Origin: JAXMAR01 sp046350295
Lineage (GTDB): Bacteria; Planctomycetota; Planctomycetia; Gemmatales; Gemmataceae
Direction: 5' to 3'
DNA: 64,000 nucleotides
Assembly (NCBI GenBank): GCA_046350295.1
Contig: JAXMAR010000041.1
Span: 7,057 to 71,056, forward strand
A program made the position numbers and the translations under genes. The notes beneath the pieces were generated by a model, which saw nothing but the letters and a program-made list of their open reading frames with translations, was not told the DNA's origin and did no database searches. Of the stretch, positions 1-8,857 are shown piece by piece (within the stretch, counting starts at the first letter, position 1; each line of letters opens with the position of its first letter).

Positions 1-1757
1 GCCGTGTGATTGCGCATCGTGTCCGCTCGCTCGCCGCTGACCTCCAGCGTCGCCTGCTGCCCGACCTTGACCTGCCCCTCGTAGACCCGGCCGACGTGCA
101 GCACCGTCTCGCCGAGCCGCTGCGTGTTCTGCACCTCGAAGGTTCCGGTCTTCGTCCGGATCGTCCCCTTGTCGCCGACCTGCCCCCCCTGCTCGGCATA
201 GAAGTTCGTCTTGTCGGTCAAAAGCGCGATCTGGTCCCCCGCGTTGAAGGCGCCCGAATTGCCGACGAGGTTCTCCTTCACCCAGCCGATGATCTTCGCT
301 TTCGCCGGGCCGGGCTTGTACTTGAGCTTGTCATCCGTCGGCGGCAGATCGCCCTGAACGGCGGTGATGACGGTCTTCTCCCGTCCCTGTCCCGAGACCT
401 CGCGGTGCTTGTCCATCGCCCGCTGATAGCCCTCGAGGTCGACCGCCAAACCGTTCTCGACCGCCATCTGCGCGGTGAGGTCGACGGGGAAGCCGTAGGT
501 CGTCTGCAGGTTCGCCGCGTCCTCGCCGCTGATCGTCGCGACGGTCCCCTCCTCGCTCTCGTTGGGCGCCCGTTTCTCCGCGTCCTCCTGGGCCCGTTTG
601 ACCGCGCTCTGGAAGTGAACCATGCCGCGCTGGATGGTCTTGAAGAACTCCGCCTCCTCGTCTTGCAGCACGTCCATCACCAGCTGCGGGTTCCGGTTCA
701 ATTCCGGAAACGCCTCCCCCATCTCGTTGACCACGACCGGCACGAGCTGAAACAAGAACGGCTCGCGCCGCTCGAAATACTGATAGCCGAAGCGCACCGC
801 CCGGCGGATGACGCTGCGCAGCACCGCGTCACGCTTCTTGTTGCCCGGCCGGGCGCCGTCGGTGATCGCGAAGGTCGCCATGCGCAGATGGTCCGCGATG
901 GCGCGGAAGCCGACGTCCGTCATGTCGTCGAGCCGTCCGCCGTAGTGCTTGCCGGTCATCCCGCCGATCGCATCCAGGATCGGCGTGAAGATATCGGTGT
1001 CATAGTTGCTCGTCTTCCCCTGGAGAACCGCGCTGATGCGCTCGAAGCCCATGCCGGTGTCAACGTGCCTGGCCGGCAGCGGCGTCAGGCTCCGGTCCTC
1101 GTTGCGGTTGAACTGGATGAAGACGAGGTTCCAGATCTCGATGACGTCGGGCGAGCCCTTGTTGACGAGCGACCGGCCCGACTTGTCCGGCGTGCGGTCG
1201 TAGTGGATCTCGGTGCAGGGGCCGCACGGCCCCGTCTCCCCCATCTCCCAGAAATTGTCCTTCTTGTTCCCGTAGTGCAGGTGGTCCGGGTGGACGCCCG
1301 CATGTTCCTTCCAGTAGCCTGCCGCCTCGTCGTCGCGCGGCACGTTGTTCCCCGGATCCCCCTCGAAGACGGTGACGTGCAGCCGGCTTTTGTCGAGGCC
1401 CCAGACGTTCGTCAACAGGTCCCACGCCCAGGTGATCGCCTCTTTCTTGAAGTAATCGCCGAACGACCAGTTGCCGAGCATCTCGAAGAAGGTGTGGTGA
1501 TAGGTGTCCTTGCCGACGTCATCGAGGTCGTTGTGCTTGCCGCCGGCGCGGATGCACTTCTGCGTGTTGACCGCCCGCTTGAAAGGCCGCGACCCGGCGC
1601 CGAGGAAGACGTCCTTGAACTGGTTCATGCCCGCGTTGGTGAACAGCAGCGTCGGATCATCGAGCGGCACGACGGGGGACGAGGGGACGAAGGTATGGCC
1701 GTGTTTCTCGACGAAGAAGTCGAGGAACTGTTTGCGGATCTGGTTCGCGGAGAGCAT
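1..1757 (-). CDS. alaS: Alanyl-tRNA synthetase, 3' part missing at window edge
   Basis: Class II alanyl-tRNA synthetase, which charges tRNA-Ala in the cytoplasm and edits mischarged Ser/Gly. The gene starts at ATG 1757 (protein begins MLSANQIRKQFLDFF) and runs off the left edge, so about 585 of the usual ~880 codons are visible. Seen directly: TNAGMNQFKD, then KCIRAGGKHNDLDDVG and HHTFFEMLGNWSFGDYFK, the family-typical catalytic core. At the very edge the frame reads RNHT, the start of the RNHTATHLLH-type zinc-binding motif of the editing domain. The C-terminal domain lies outside the window. larC lies upstream on the same strand, with a perfect inverted repeat between them. A long opposite-strand reading frame over the same bases is a shadow. 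Confidence 0.96.
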   Translation of the reverse strand, partial: MLSANQIRKQFLDFFVEKHGHTFVPSSPVVPLDDPTLLFTNAGMNQFKDVFLGAGSRPFKRAVNTQKCIRAGGKHNDLDDVGKDTYHHTFFEMLGNWSFGDYFKKEAITWAWDLLTNVWGLDKSRLHVTVFEGDPGNNVPRDDEAAGYWKEHAGVHPDHLHYGNKKDNFWEMGETGPCGPCTEIHYDRTPDKSGRSLVNKGSPDVIEIWNLVFIQFNRNEDRSLTPLPARHVDTGMGFERISAVLQGKTSNYDTDIFTPILDAIGGMTGKHYGGRLDDMTDVGFRAIADHLRMATFAITDGARPGNKKRDAVLRSVIRRAVRFGYQYFERREPFLFQLVPVVVNEMGEAFPELNRNPQLVMDVLQDEEAEFFKTIQRGMVHFQSAVKRAQEDAEKRAPNESEEGTVATISGEDAANLQTTYGFPVDLTAQMAVENGLAVDLEGYQRAMDKHREVSGQGREKTVITAVQGDLPPTDDKLKYKPGPAKAKIIGWVKENLVGNSGAFNAGDQIALLTDKTNFYAEQGGQVGDKGTIRTKTGTFEVQNTQRLGETVLHVGRVYEGQVKVGQQATLEVSGERADTMRNHT

Positions 1758-1794
1758 GGGAGGTCCTGCGTGGATGGCGAGCCGATAATAATCG

Positions 1795-1847
1795 GAGCCG
1801 GAAGCGTGAGCGACGGACCTCGACACCGTCGCTCACGCTTCCGGCTC
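1795..1847. repeat. Perfect 22-bp inverted repeat with 9-nt loop
   Basis: Arms 1795-1816 and 1826-1847 are exact reverse complements (left arm begins GAGCCGGAAGCGTGAGCG) with loop 1817-1825. It sits just after the larC stop and about 40 nt before the alaS start, both on the minus strand. There is no U-tract, so it may be an attenuator, a processing hairpin or a dispersed palindromic repeat rather than a simple terminator. Confidence 0.85.
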
Positions 1848-1866
1848 TGACGGCTCGCCGTGGTTT

Positions 1867-3042
1867 TCACTTTTTGTATGCGGCGCGTGCCTGTTCACAA
1901 ACGGTCGCGAACGCGATTCCCTTCTCCCGCGCGATCCGCGCGCAGTCCTCGAACTCCGGCGAGAACGCCTCCGCCTCCTCCTCGCGCCACGCCACCTTCC
2001 CGCGCACGGGGCCCCAGGGCGTCTCCACCATCGCCGCCTTGCGATAGAGCTTGTCCCGCTCCATCACGACGCGCCGGATTCCCAGCGTGCCCGTCTCCCG
2101 AAAGAGGATGTCCTCCAGCAGCGCCAGGTTCGCCGGCTCCGCCAGCACGCTGAGCAGGACGCCGGGACGATTCTTCTTCATCGTGATCGCCGTCGTGTAG
2201 ACGTCGAGCGCGCCGGCAGACAGAAGGCGCTCGAAGCAGTAGCCGATGACCTCCGCGGGGACATCGTCGAGGTTCGTCTCGAGCAGAACGACCGTGTCGC
2301 GTTCGACCCCGGTCAGGCTTTTCACCCCGCGGCCTTCGCCGAGCAGCACGCGCAGCACGTTCGGCTGCTCCGCGAGGTCTTTCGTCCCCGCGCCGTTGCC
2401 GATCCGCTCGATGGTCAGCGCCGGCGCGTCGACGTACTCGGGCGCCACCGTCGTCAGGATCGCCGCCCCCGTCGGCGTCGTCAGCTCCGCCTGGATGCTA
2501 CAGGGCCTGAGCGGCACGCCTTTGAGCAGGGCCGCGGTCGCCGGCGTCGGCGCCGGCATCAGCCCGTGCTCGCATTTCACCATGCCGCCGCCGGTCGCCA
2601 CCGGGCCGCTCGTGAACTTCTCCGCTCCGCTCAGGTCGAGGGCGATGGCGGCGCCAACGATGTCGGCGATGCTGTCGAGCGCTCCGACCTCGTGGAAATG
2701 CACCTTCTTCAGCTCGATGCCGTGCGCCGCCGCCTCGGCTTCTCCGAGGCGGCGAAAGATGCGCAGGGCGAGATCGCGCTGCTTCTCGCTCAGCTTCCCC
2801 TGGTTGATGATCGCTTCGATGTGGTGCAGGTGCCGATGCTTGTGCTCGTGCGGCGCCTCGACCTTGACATGGGTCGCCGCGAAGCCACCTTTGCGGACCT
2901 TCTCCACCTTCAGTTCGATCGGCAAGCCGAGGGAAGCGATCCCGGCGCGCACCGGCTCGACGGGGACGCCCGCGTCGAACAGGGCGCCCAGCGTCATGTC
3001 GCCGGAGATGCCGCTGAAGGGATCGAAGTGCAGGACACGCAA
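1867..3042 (-). CDS. larC: Nickel-pincer cofactor biosynthesis protein LarC
   Basis: LarC inserts nickel into the pincer nucleotide cofactor of lactate racemase and related enzymes, a CTP-dependent step in known members. Seen directly: N-terminal RVLHFDPFSGISGDMTLGAL, then HFHEVGALDSIADIVG and, in the C-terminal half, LLETNLDDVPAEVIGY, all LarC/DUF111 hallmarks; about 391 aa, normal length. I place the start at TTG 3042 because AAGGAG (plus-strand 3050-3055) lies 7 nt upstream and the conserved protein begins there; an in-frame ATG at 3072 would add ten unlikely residues. No larB or larE is visible in the window. The stop is followed by the inverted repeat upstream of alaS. Confidence 0.93.
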   Translation of the reverse strand: MRVLHFDPFSGISGDMTLGALFDAGVPVEPVRAGIASLGLPIELKVEKVRKGGFAATHVKVEAPHEHKHRHLHHIEAIINQGKLSEKQRDLALRIFRRLGEAEAAAHGIELKKVHFHEVGALDSIADIVGAAIALDLSGAEKFTSGPVATGGGMVKCEHGLMPAPTPATAALLKGVPLRPCSIQAELTTPTGAAILTTVAPEYVDAPALTIERIGNGAGTKDLAEQPNVLRVLLGEGRGVKSLTGVERDTVVLLETNLDDVPAEVIGYCFERLLSAGALDVYTTAITMKKNRPGVLLSVLAEPANLALLEDILFRETGTLGIRRVVMERDKLYRKAAMVETPWGPVRGKVAWREEEAEAFSPEFEDCARIAREKGIAFATVCEQARAAYKK

Positions 3043-3093
3043 GGCCGGACTCCTTTTCCGGCCATTGTACACAAGGCTCTGGGCCGGACGCGC

Positions 3094-3609
3094 TCAATCC
3101 TCCTCGCGCCGTCGCCACACTCGGTCGTCCGGTGGACGGCGCCGGGGCGGCTCGTCATCCAGCGGTCGCGCCGTCGGCAAGTCTTCCTGGTCCCGGCGTC
3201 GCCGCGGCCGGTCGTCCTCATCCTCGCCATACGTCTCGTCGCGCCGACGCCTTCGTGGCCGATCGTCGTCGTCCTCGTCGTCGCGCGGCCTGCGCCGGCG
3301 CGGCCGATCATCGTCATCGTCATCGTCATCGGAACGTCGGCGGCGCCGCGTCGTTAGATCCTCGAGACAGCCGAGGACGATGAAGCCGATGATGGACAGG
3401 AAGCCCATCAAGCACCAGACCTCGCTGCGCCCCTTCGCCTTGGCGTAGAACGCAAGGCCGGCGATGAGAAGCACCGTGCCGGCGACCGTGAAGCCGATGC
3501 CGGCGTACGGGTTGGCCCGGTTCTGCTGCCAGAGGACGTTGCCGACGACCTGCAGGGCGAGCCCTGGAACGCCGAGGGCGAGGCTGATGTTGTTGTAACG
3601 TGCGATCAT
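3094..3609 (-). CDS. Small membrane protein with Arg/Asp-rich tail
   Basis: Unrecognised protein of 171 aa. Residues about 1-85 hold three hydrophobic segments (ALGVPGLALQVVGNVLW, GFTVAGTVLLIAGLAFY, LMGFLSIIGFIVLGCL). The rest is low-complexity: an Asp run followed by alternating RRRR and DDED blocks and a PPRRRPPDD end, probably a disordered cytoplasmic or surface tail. The gene starts 3 nt after the stop of the upstream metallophosphoesterase, so the two are probably co-transcribed. The charged tail makes the other frames of this stretch look artificially open. Function unknown. Confidence 0.75.
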   Translation of the reverse strand: MIARYNNISLALGVPGLALQVVGNVLWQQNRANPYAGIGFTVAGTVLLIAGLAFYAKAKGRSEVWCLMGFLSIIGFIVLGCLEDLTTRRRRRSDDDDDDDDRPRRRRPRDDEDDDDRPRRRRRDETYGEDEDDRPRRRRDQEDLPTARPLDDEPPRRRPPDDRVWRRREED

Positions 3610-3612
3610 GGC

Positions 3613-4857
3613 CTATTTCTTCAACTCCAGCACCAGCGCATTGTCCCCCGGCCGGACGGCGAACACGAGCGGCGATGTCGCTCCCTTGGCGTAGCTCGCC
3701 GGCAGCAGGTTCGGACCGGCCTTTCCACTCTTGTCCGCTCTGCGCCACGTGACGCTGACGCTGTATTCCCCAACCGCGGCCCCGTCGTCCGCCTTGTAGG
3801 TCGTCAACAGGAAGCTGCCGTCCCCCGCCACCGTCCCCTCGGCGCGCACGCCCTTGCTTCCCTTCCTCGGCTCGAACACGACCACGGCCCCCGGCGTCGG
3901 CGTCCCCTCGAAGAAGACACGCCCATGCACCGGTTGCGTCGCCTCGCGCTTGGCCGCCACGCCTCCTTCGGCGCTCTCGATGGAACGCAGGTCTTCGCGG
4001 AAAACGGAATCGAGCATGACGTGAGCGAGTACCGGTCCATCCGCCTTCATCGTGACCCAGGCGATTTCATCGAACTCGCCGCGCTCGACGCCGCGCAACC
4101 TGCTGACACCGCCGGTTGTCGCCAGTTGATAATAGTTGCGGCCGTTGCGGACGTACTTCTGGAAACGGTGCAGGTGGCCGCAAAAGACCGTGTACGGCCG
4201 GGCCCCCAGCGTTTTCTCGACCTCGCCCCAGTTGCTCTTGGCCGAATTCCAGAGCGGGCGGTGGACGAAGACGATGGTCCAGCGCACTTTGCCGTTGTCG
4301 GCGAGCGTCTTCTTGAGCCAGGCTTGCTGCTCCTTGCCGATCCCTTCACCCCCCGGCGGGTCCTCGGAGTTGAGCATCAGAAACAGGACGTTGCGATAGA
4401 CGAAATGGTAGTGGCGCCGGCCCAGCTTCTCGTCCCAGAATTTCGCCGCGGACGCATTCCCCGCGTCGTGATTGCCGGCGAGATAGAAGAACGGCATCGA
4501 TAGCCGGGCGATGTAGCCGTCCACTTCGTTCCACTGCTTCTCCAGCTGCGGTTTCTTGTCCGTCCCCTCGATCACGTCGCCGACGCTGACGACGAACTCC
4601 GGTTGCAGCAATTCCAGCTTCTCCATGGCCTGCGAGAAGACCTTGGCCCGATGCCCACCGGTGCGATCGCTGACGATGGCGAACTGGAAATCGTCGGTCG
4701 CGACGCCGGGTCGCAAACCGGTGAACGGATTGCGCTCCTCCCGGTCCATCACGATGACGGGCTTGAGCGTCTCTTTCTCCGGCAAGCGGGAGCCGGAAAG
4801 GGCGACGGCGCCTGCCAGCGCGGCGGCAGCGAAGAGACCGAGGAGCATTTTCTTCAT
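3613..4857 (-). CDS. Secreted calcineurin-like metallophosphoesterase
   Basis: 414 aa with an N-terminal signal peptide (MKKMLLGLFAAAALAGAVAL). The metallophosphoesterase metal-ligand motifs occur in order: FAIVSDRTGGHR (in place of the usual D-x-H-G), VVSVGDVIEG, YLAGNHD, FVHRPLW and FCGHLHRF. After about residue 300 a small beta-rich domain follows (GRVFFEGTPTPGAVVVFEP), resembling carboxypeptidase regulatory-like or transthyretin-like domains. It probably hydrolyses a phosphoester outside the cytoplasm; the substrate is unknown. The replaced first motif is seen directly and may alter metal site 1. It heads a likely two-gene unit with the small membrane protein 3 nt downstream, and is divergent from the flavoprotein at 4955. 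Confidence 0.88.
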   Translation of the reverse strand: MKKMLLGLFAAAALAGAVALSGSRLPEKETLKPVIVMDREERNPFTGLRPGVATDDFQFAIVSDRTGGHRAKVFSQAMEKLELLQPEFVVSVGDVIEGTDKKPQLEKQWNEVDGYIARLSMPFFYLAGNHDAGNASAAKFWDEKLGRRHYHFVYRNVLFLMLNSEDPPGGEGIGKEQQAWLKKTLADNGKVRWTIVFVHRPLWNSAKSNWGEVEKTLGARPYTVFCGHLHRFQKYVRNGRNYYQLATTGGVSRLRGVERGEFDEIAWVTMKADGPVLAHVMLDSVFREDLRSIESAEGGVAAKREATQPVHGRVFFEGTPTPGAVVVFEPRKGSKGVRAEGTVAGDGSFLLTTYKADDGAAVGEYSVSVTWRRADKSGKAGPNLLPASYAKGATSPLVFAVRPGDNALVLELKK

Positions 4858-4954
4858 GGTCGATTCGGCGTGAGGATGGAACGTCGTTGCATTGTGCCGA
4901 GTTTCGCCGGCGCGGCAAGCAAAAAAACCGGCTTCGAATCGTTAGAATAGATGC

Positions 4955-6574
4955 GTGCCCCTCCGCGTCTCCAACCTCCGACTCGACCTCGATACCCCGG
5001 AAGAAGCCCTGCCGGAGCATGTCGCCCGCGCGCTCGGCCTGCGCCGCGCCGACGTCAACTCCTGCCGCATCCTCCGCAAAAGCCTGGATGCTCGCGTCAA
5101 GGACGCCTTCCATTTCGTCTACACGGCCGAAGTCGCGCTCGGCGACGAGGAAGCAGCGGTCCTGCGCCGCTTCGCCAAACCGCGCGGTGAGCTGCACGTC
5201 GAGCCTTATGTCGATCGGCCCTTCGTCCTGCCGGCATCCGGCGATCGACCCCTCGAACATCGGCCGATCATCGTCGGCTCCGGGCCCGCGGGCCTCGTCG
5301 CCGCGGTGTTTTTGGCCGACGCCGGGTACCGCCCACTTATCCTCGAGCGCGGCCGAGCCGTGCGCGAACGCATCCACGATGTGCACGCGTTCGACGCCGG
5401 TGGGTCGTTCGACCCGGAGAGCAACTACCTGTTCGGCGAAGGAGGCGCGGGCACATTCAGCGACGGCAAGCTGACGTGCCGCGGCTCCGGGCCGGAGGTG
5501 CGGCGCGTCCTCGAATTGTTCGCCGAATCGAAGGGGAAGCCGTCCGTCGTCTACGATTACCGGCCCCACTTGGGCAGCAACCGCCTCCCCGCCGTCGTCA
5601 AGGCGCTGCGGCGCCGCATCGAGGCGCACGGCGGCGAGATTCGCTTTCAATGCCGAGTGGAAGACATCGACCTGGAAACGGTGGACGGGGCGCCACGGCT
5701 GCGCGGCGTCTCGACCAACTCCGGCTACGTCCCCGCCCAGATCGTGCTCCTGGCGATCGGCCACAGCGCCCGCGACACGCTGGCGATGCTGCTGCGCCGC
5801 GGCGTGCCGATGGAGCAGAAGCCGTTTCAGATGGGCGTCCGCATCGAGCAGCCGCAGGAGACGGTCAACCGCGTCAAGTACGGGCGCTCGCATCTGGAGG
5901 ACACGCTTGGCGCCGCCGACTACAACCTGGTCGCGCATGGCCCGCATGACCTGTTCACCTTCTGCATGTGCGCCGGCGGCTACATCATCCCGAGCGTCTC
6001 CGAAGAGGGCTTCTTCTGCACGAACGGCATGAGCCTCTCCACCCGCGCCTCGCCGTTCGCCAACAGCGGCCTCGTCGTCACCATTCCAACGGACGCGTTC
6101 GGCGGCCACGACGTGCTGGCCGGTGTGCGCCTGCAGGAGACGTATGAGAGGAAGGCCTTCGCGCTCGGTGGCGCGGAGTATCGCTGCCCGATCCAGCGCG
6201 CCGGGGATTTCCTCGCCGGTCGTGCGACGACGGATATACCCCCGTGCAGCTACCCGCGCGGCCTGGTCGCGGCGTCGATGGCGGACCTGGCGCCGCCACT
6301 CGTCCTCGACGCGCTCAAGCACGGCTTGCCGATTCTCGATCGTCGCTGGCACGGCCGCTTCTTGCGCGACGCTACGCTCGTCGGCCCCGAGTCACGCGGC
6401 AGCTGCCCGGTGCGAATCACGCGCGACGACACGACGCGGCAATCCCCCGGTATCGAAGGCTTGTACCCCGTCGGTGAAGGCGCGGGCTACGCAGGCGGCA
6501 TCGTCAGCGCCGCCGTGGATGGCCTGAAATCCGCGTTAGCTGTCATAAGCCGCTACGCGAGCCTGGAGAAGTGA
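4955..6574 (+). CDS. FAD-dependent dehydrogenase of COG2509 type
   Basis: 539 aa. N-terminal ~90 residues form the small domain typical of this family (VPLRVSNLRLDLDTPEEAL). Then the FAD Rossmann motif PIIVGSGPAGLVAAVFLADAG, the linked NYLFGEGGAGTFSDGKLTCR, and a C-terminal YPVGEGAGYAGGIVSAAVDG that binds the flavin. This combination is that of the uncharacterised FAD-dependent dehydrogenase family. The start is GTG 4955; the nearby ATG at 4951 is in another frame. The gene is divergent from the metallophosphoesterase and convergent with lgt, 14 nt away. Substrate unknown. Confidence 0.9.
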   Translation: MPLRVSNLRLDLDTPEEALPEHVARALGLRRADVNSCRILRKSLDARVKDAFHFVYTAEVALGDEEAAVLRRFAKPRGELHVEPYVDRPFVLPASGDRPLEHRPIIVGSGPAGLVAAVFLADAGYRPLILERGRAVRERIHDVHAFDAGGSFDPESNYLFGEGGAGTFSDGKLTCRGSGPEVRRVLELFAESKGKPSVVYDYRPHLGSNRLPAVVKALRRRIEAHGGEIRFQCRVEDIDLETVDGAPRLRGVSTNSGYVPAQIVLLAIGHSARDTLAMLLRRGVPMEQKPFQMGVRIEQPQETVNRVKYGRSHLEDTLGAADYNLVAHGPHDLFTFCMCAGGYIIPSVSEEGFFCTNGMSLSTRASPFANSGLVVTIPTDAFGGHDVLAGVRLQETYERKAFALGGAEYRCPIQRAGDFLAGRATTDIPPCSYPRGLVAASMADLAPPLVLDALKHGLPILDRRWHGRFLRDATLVGPESRGSCPVRITRDDTTRQSPGIEGLYPVGEGAGYAGGIVSAAVDGLKSALAVISRYASLEK

Positions 6575-6588
6575 AGTCCTCACCTTGA

Positions 6589-7704
6589 TCACACCGTACT
6601 TGGCGCCATGCTCGGCGCCGGCGGCGGCTCCGGGTCCTCCCCCTTGAGCCGGATGATGACGAACAGCACGATCGCCGCCGCCCCGATCAGGAGGCTGATG
6701 TTCTCCGACAGCGTCATGCCGAAGGCCACGGGTTTGGTGTCCGTCCGGAGCATCTCGTTCAAGAACCGGTGCATGGCGTAGCAGGCCATCCACAAGACGA
6801 GCACCATGCCGTCGCGCCGTTTGAACGGATAGTACGACAGGAGCATGAATGTCAGGAGCGCCATGCTGATCGTCTCGTAGATCTGCGTCGGGTGCAGGCC
6901 GATGCCGCGCGGCACCACCGGTTCCACCGCTACTTCCTTGCCGTCACGCAGCACGGTCATCTGCAGCGTGTTCTGGCCCCGCGGCCACAGGCTCTGGCTG
7001 AACGCGAGGTTGAGCGTGTCGTACCCGTCGACCTTGTACGGCTCCTTCAGATCGACGCTGACGATCCTGTCTCCCTTCTTGAGCACTCCGGCGAGCGCGG
7101 AATGGGGATCGACGTCCTCGACGGTCGCCGTGCGCGGATCGGCCGTGAAGCCGGCGGCTGTCTGGTAGCCGCGCTCGGTCATGTCGAAGCGCGGGGCGGA
7201 CGCGAGCGGGAAATGGATGGCCGGGCAATCGGAGCAAGCGACATTGCCGTAGCAGCAGCCGTTCATGAGGCAGCCGAGGCGGCCGATGGCGAGGCCGAGG
7301 GCGAGGCAGGGGGCGAGGACGTCGAGCATCTTCCAGTTGGAGATGTGGCGCTTGCGCAGGTAGAAGCGCCAGATGAAGAGATAGCCGATGAGACCGCCGA
7401 AGAACGAGCCGTAGAAGACGAGGCCGCCGTCCCAGATGGCGAAGAACTGGCCGATGGTCTGGAACTGGCTCTGGTACTGGATGTAGAAAGTCAGCCTCGC
7501 CCCAAAGATGCCGGCAAGGAAAAGCCAGACCGCGATGTCGGCGAACGTTCCTTCGGGAATGCCTTCACGTCGCGACAGCCGCTTGGCCAGCCAGAGACAG
7601 GCCAGGAAGGCGACGAACAGCATCGTGCCATAGCCGTAGATCGGCAAATCGGGCAGCGCTTCCCAGATGGAACTGAGCCGGATGGTGAAAAGGATCTGGT
7701 GCAT
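6589..7704 (-). CDS. lgt: Prolipoprotein diacylglyceryl transferase with inserted PDZ-like segment
   Basis: Lgt transfers diacylglycerol to the lipobox cysteine of prolipoproteins in the inner membrane. Seen: several transmembrane segments, the signature GRLGCLMNGCCYG and, later, HPTQIYETI. Between these two normally close motifs lie roughly 100 residues including DPHSALAGVLKKGDRIVSV, which reads like a PDZ fold; this makes the protein about 371 aa against a usual 260-300. I choose ATG 7704 (MHQILFTIRL). The longer frame to 7779 would translate the AGTGGT repeat upstream and is unlikely. No Shine-Dalgarno is visible before 7704. Many lipoproteins in this window are potential substrates. Confidence 0.9.
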   Translation of the reverse strand: MHQILFTIRLSSIWEALPDLPIYGYGTMLFVAFLACLWLAKRLSRREGIPEGTFADIAVWLFLAGIFGARLTFYIQYQSQFQTIGQFFAIWDGGLVFYGSFFGGLIGYLFIWRFYLRKRHISNWKMLDVLAPCLALGLAIGRLGCLMNGCCYGNVACSDCPAIHFPLASAPRFDMTERGYQTAAGFTADPRTATVEDVDPHSALAGVLKKGDRIVSVDLKEPYKVDGYDTLNLAFSQSLWPRGQNTLQMTVLRDGKEVAVEPVVPRGIGLHPTQIYETISMALLTFMLLSYYPFKRRDGMVLVLWMACYAMHRFLNEMLRTDTKPVAFGMTLSENISLLIGAAAIVLFVIIRLKGEDPEPPPAPSMAPSTV

Positions 7705-7705
7705 G

Positions 7706-7800
7706 TTGGTGAGTGGTGAGTGGTTATGGTGAGTGGTGGAAGACAGCACAAGTGGTTGTGATTCGAGAACCACTACCACGCACTACTCACCACCCACCAA
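7706..7800. repeat. Imperfect inverted repeat rich in GGTGAGTGGT units
   Basis: The spacer between moxR and lgt is almost entirely repeat. Arms 7706-7724 and about 7782-7800 match at 17 of 19 positions in inverted orientation, and the left half also carries GTGAGTGGT in direct copies. It lies between the moxR stop and the lgt start on the same strand, so a long hairpin could separate their expression. Confidence 0.7.
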
Positions 7801-7801
7801 C

Positions 7802-8791
7802 CTACGGCGCCTTCAGGCGATCGAAGATTTTCTTCAGGAGCTGCTCGCTCGTGATCTCCTCCGCTTCCGCCTCGTACGAGAGGCTGAGGCGATGCCGCAA
7901 GACGTCGTAGCCGATCGCCTTGATGTCCTCCGGCGTCACGAAGCCGCGACCGGCGAGGAAAGCGTGACCGCGCGCGGCCCGACTCAGGTAGATCGTGGCC
8001 CGCGGGCTGGCCCCGTACTGGATATACGAGCCGATATCGAGGCCGTGTTCGCTTGGCTTCCGCGTCGCGTGGACAATATCGACGATGTAGCGCTTGATTC
8101 GCTCATCCATGTAAATGTTGTCGATCACTTGCCGCAAGGCCAGAATCTTCTCGCCGGAGAGGACGGGGCTCACCTCCAGGTCCGGATCGATGGCGGCCAT
8201 GCGGTCGAGGATCTTCAATTCCTCGTCCCGGGCCGGATAATCGAGCTTCAGCTTGAGCATGAAGCGGTCGACCTGGGCCTCGGGCAAGGGATAGGTCCCT
8301 TCCTGCTCGATCGGGTTCTGCGTCGCCAGAACGAGGAACGGCTTCTCCAGGGTGTAGCTGGTATCGCCGATGGTGACCTGCTGCTCCTGCATCGCCTCCA
8401 GGAGGGCGCTCTGGACCTTGGCGGGGGCGCGGTTGATCTCGTCGGCGAGGACGAAGTTGGCGAAGACCGGCCCCTTCTTGACGCTGAACTCGCCGGAGCG
8501 CGGATTGTAGACCTGGGTGCCGATGACATCGGCGGGCAACAGATCGGGCGTGAACTGGATGCGATGAAAGGAGAGGTGCAGGCTGCGAGCGAGGGTGCGG
8601 ACGGCCAGGGTCTTGGCCAGGCCGGGGACGCCTTCGACGAGGATGTGACCGCCGGCGAGAAGTCCGATGAGTAACCGCTCGACCATGTCGCGCTGGCCGA
8701 TGATGACCCGGCCGATCTCGGCGAAGACGGGTTCGAGCCAGGCGCGGTGTTCCGCGATCACACGTTCTCGATCGGACGCGCCTTCGGCCAT
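7802..8791 (-). CDS. MoxR-family AAA+ ATPase
   Basis: 329 aa AAA+ ATPase of the MoxR/RavA branch, chaperone-like ATPases that usually work with DUF58 and von Willebrand factor A proteins. Seen: Walker A LVEGVPGLAKTLAVRTLA, Walker B VLADEINRAPAKVQSALLEA, sensor-1 region LVLATQNPIEQEGTYPLPEA, and the C-terminal lid. The start ATG 8791 has AAGGAG at plus-strand 8803-8808, about 11 nt upstream. The usual DUF58/VWA partners are not visible; lgt follows after a repeat-filled spacer. It is divergent from the aldolase at 8858. Confidence 0.93.
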   Translation of the reverse strand: MAEGASDRERVIAEHRAWLEPVFAEIGRVIIGQRDMVERLLIGLLAGGHILVEGVPGLAKTLAVRTLARSLHLSFHRIQFTPDLLPADVIGTQVYNPRSGEFSVKKGPVFANFVLADEINRAPAKVQSALLEAMQEQQVTIGDTSYTLEKPFLVLATQNPIEQEGTYPLPEAQVDRFMLKLKLDYPARDEELKILDRMAAIDPDLEVSPVLSGEKILALRQVIDNIYMDERIKRYIVDIVHATRKPSEHGLDIGSYIQYGASPRATIYLSRAARGHAFLAGRGFVTPEDIKAIGYDVLRHRLSLSYEAEAEEITSEQLLKKIFDRLKAP

Positions 8792-8816
8792 CGGGGACGA
8801 ACTCCTTTCTCTCGGT

Positions 8817-8822
8817 TATAAT
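8817..8822 (+). promoter_or_regulatory. Candidate -10 box for the aldolase gene
   Basis: An exact TATAAT lies 36 nt before the aldolase ATG in the 66-nt divergent spacer. No good -35 match stands 17 nt upstream, so the call is weak. The near-palindromic surroundings could also serve the divergent moxR. Confidence 0.35.
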
Positions 8823-8857
8823 AGCGAAAAACCGCGTCCCAACGAAAGCGCGACCCC

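Noticed and set aside
6..1850. A 614-codon plus-strand open frame
   Set aside because: Antisense to alaS, which is unmistakable on the minus strand; the plus frame has no recognisable motif.
4346..6352. A 668-codon minus-strand open frame
   Set aside because: Spans two real genes on opposite strands in the wrong frames.
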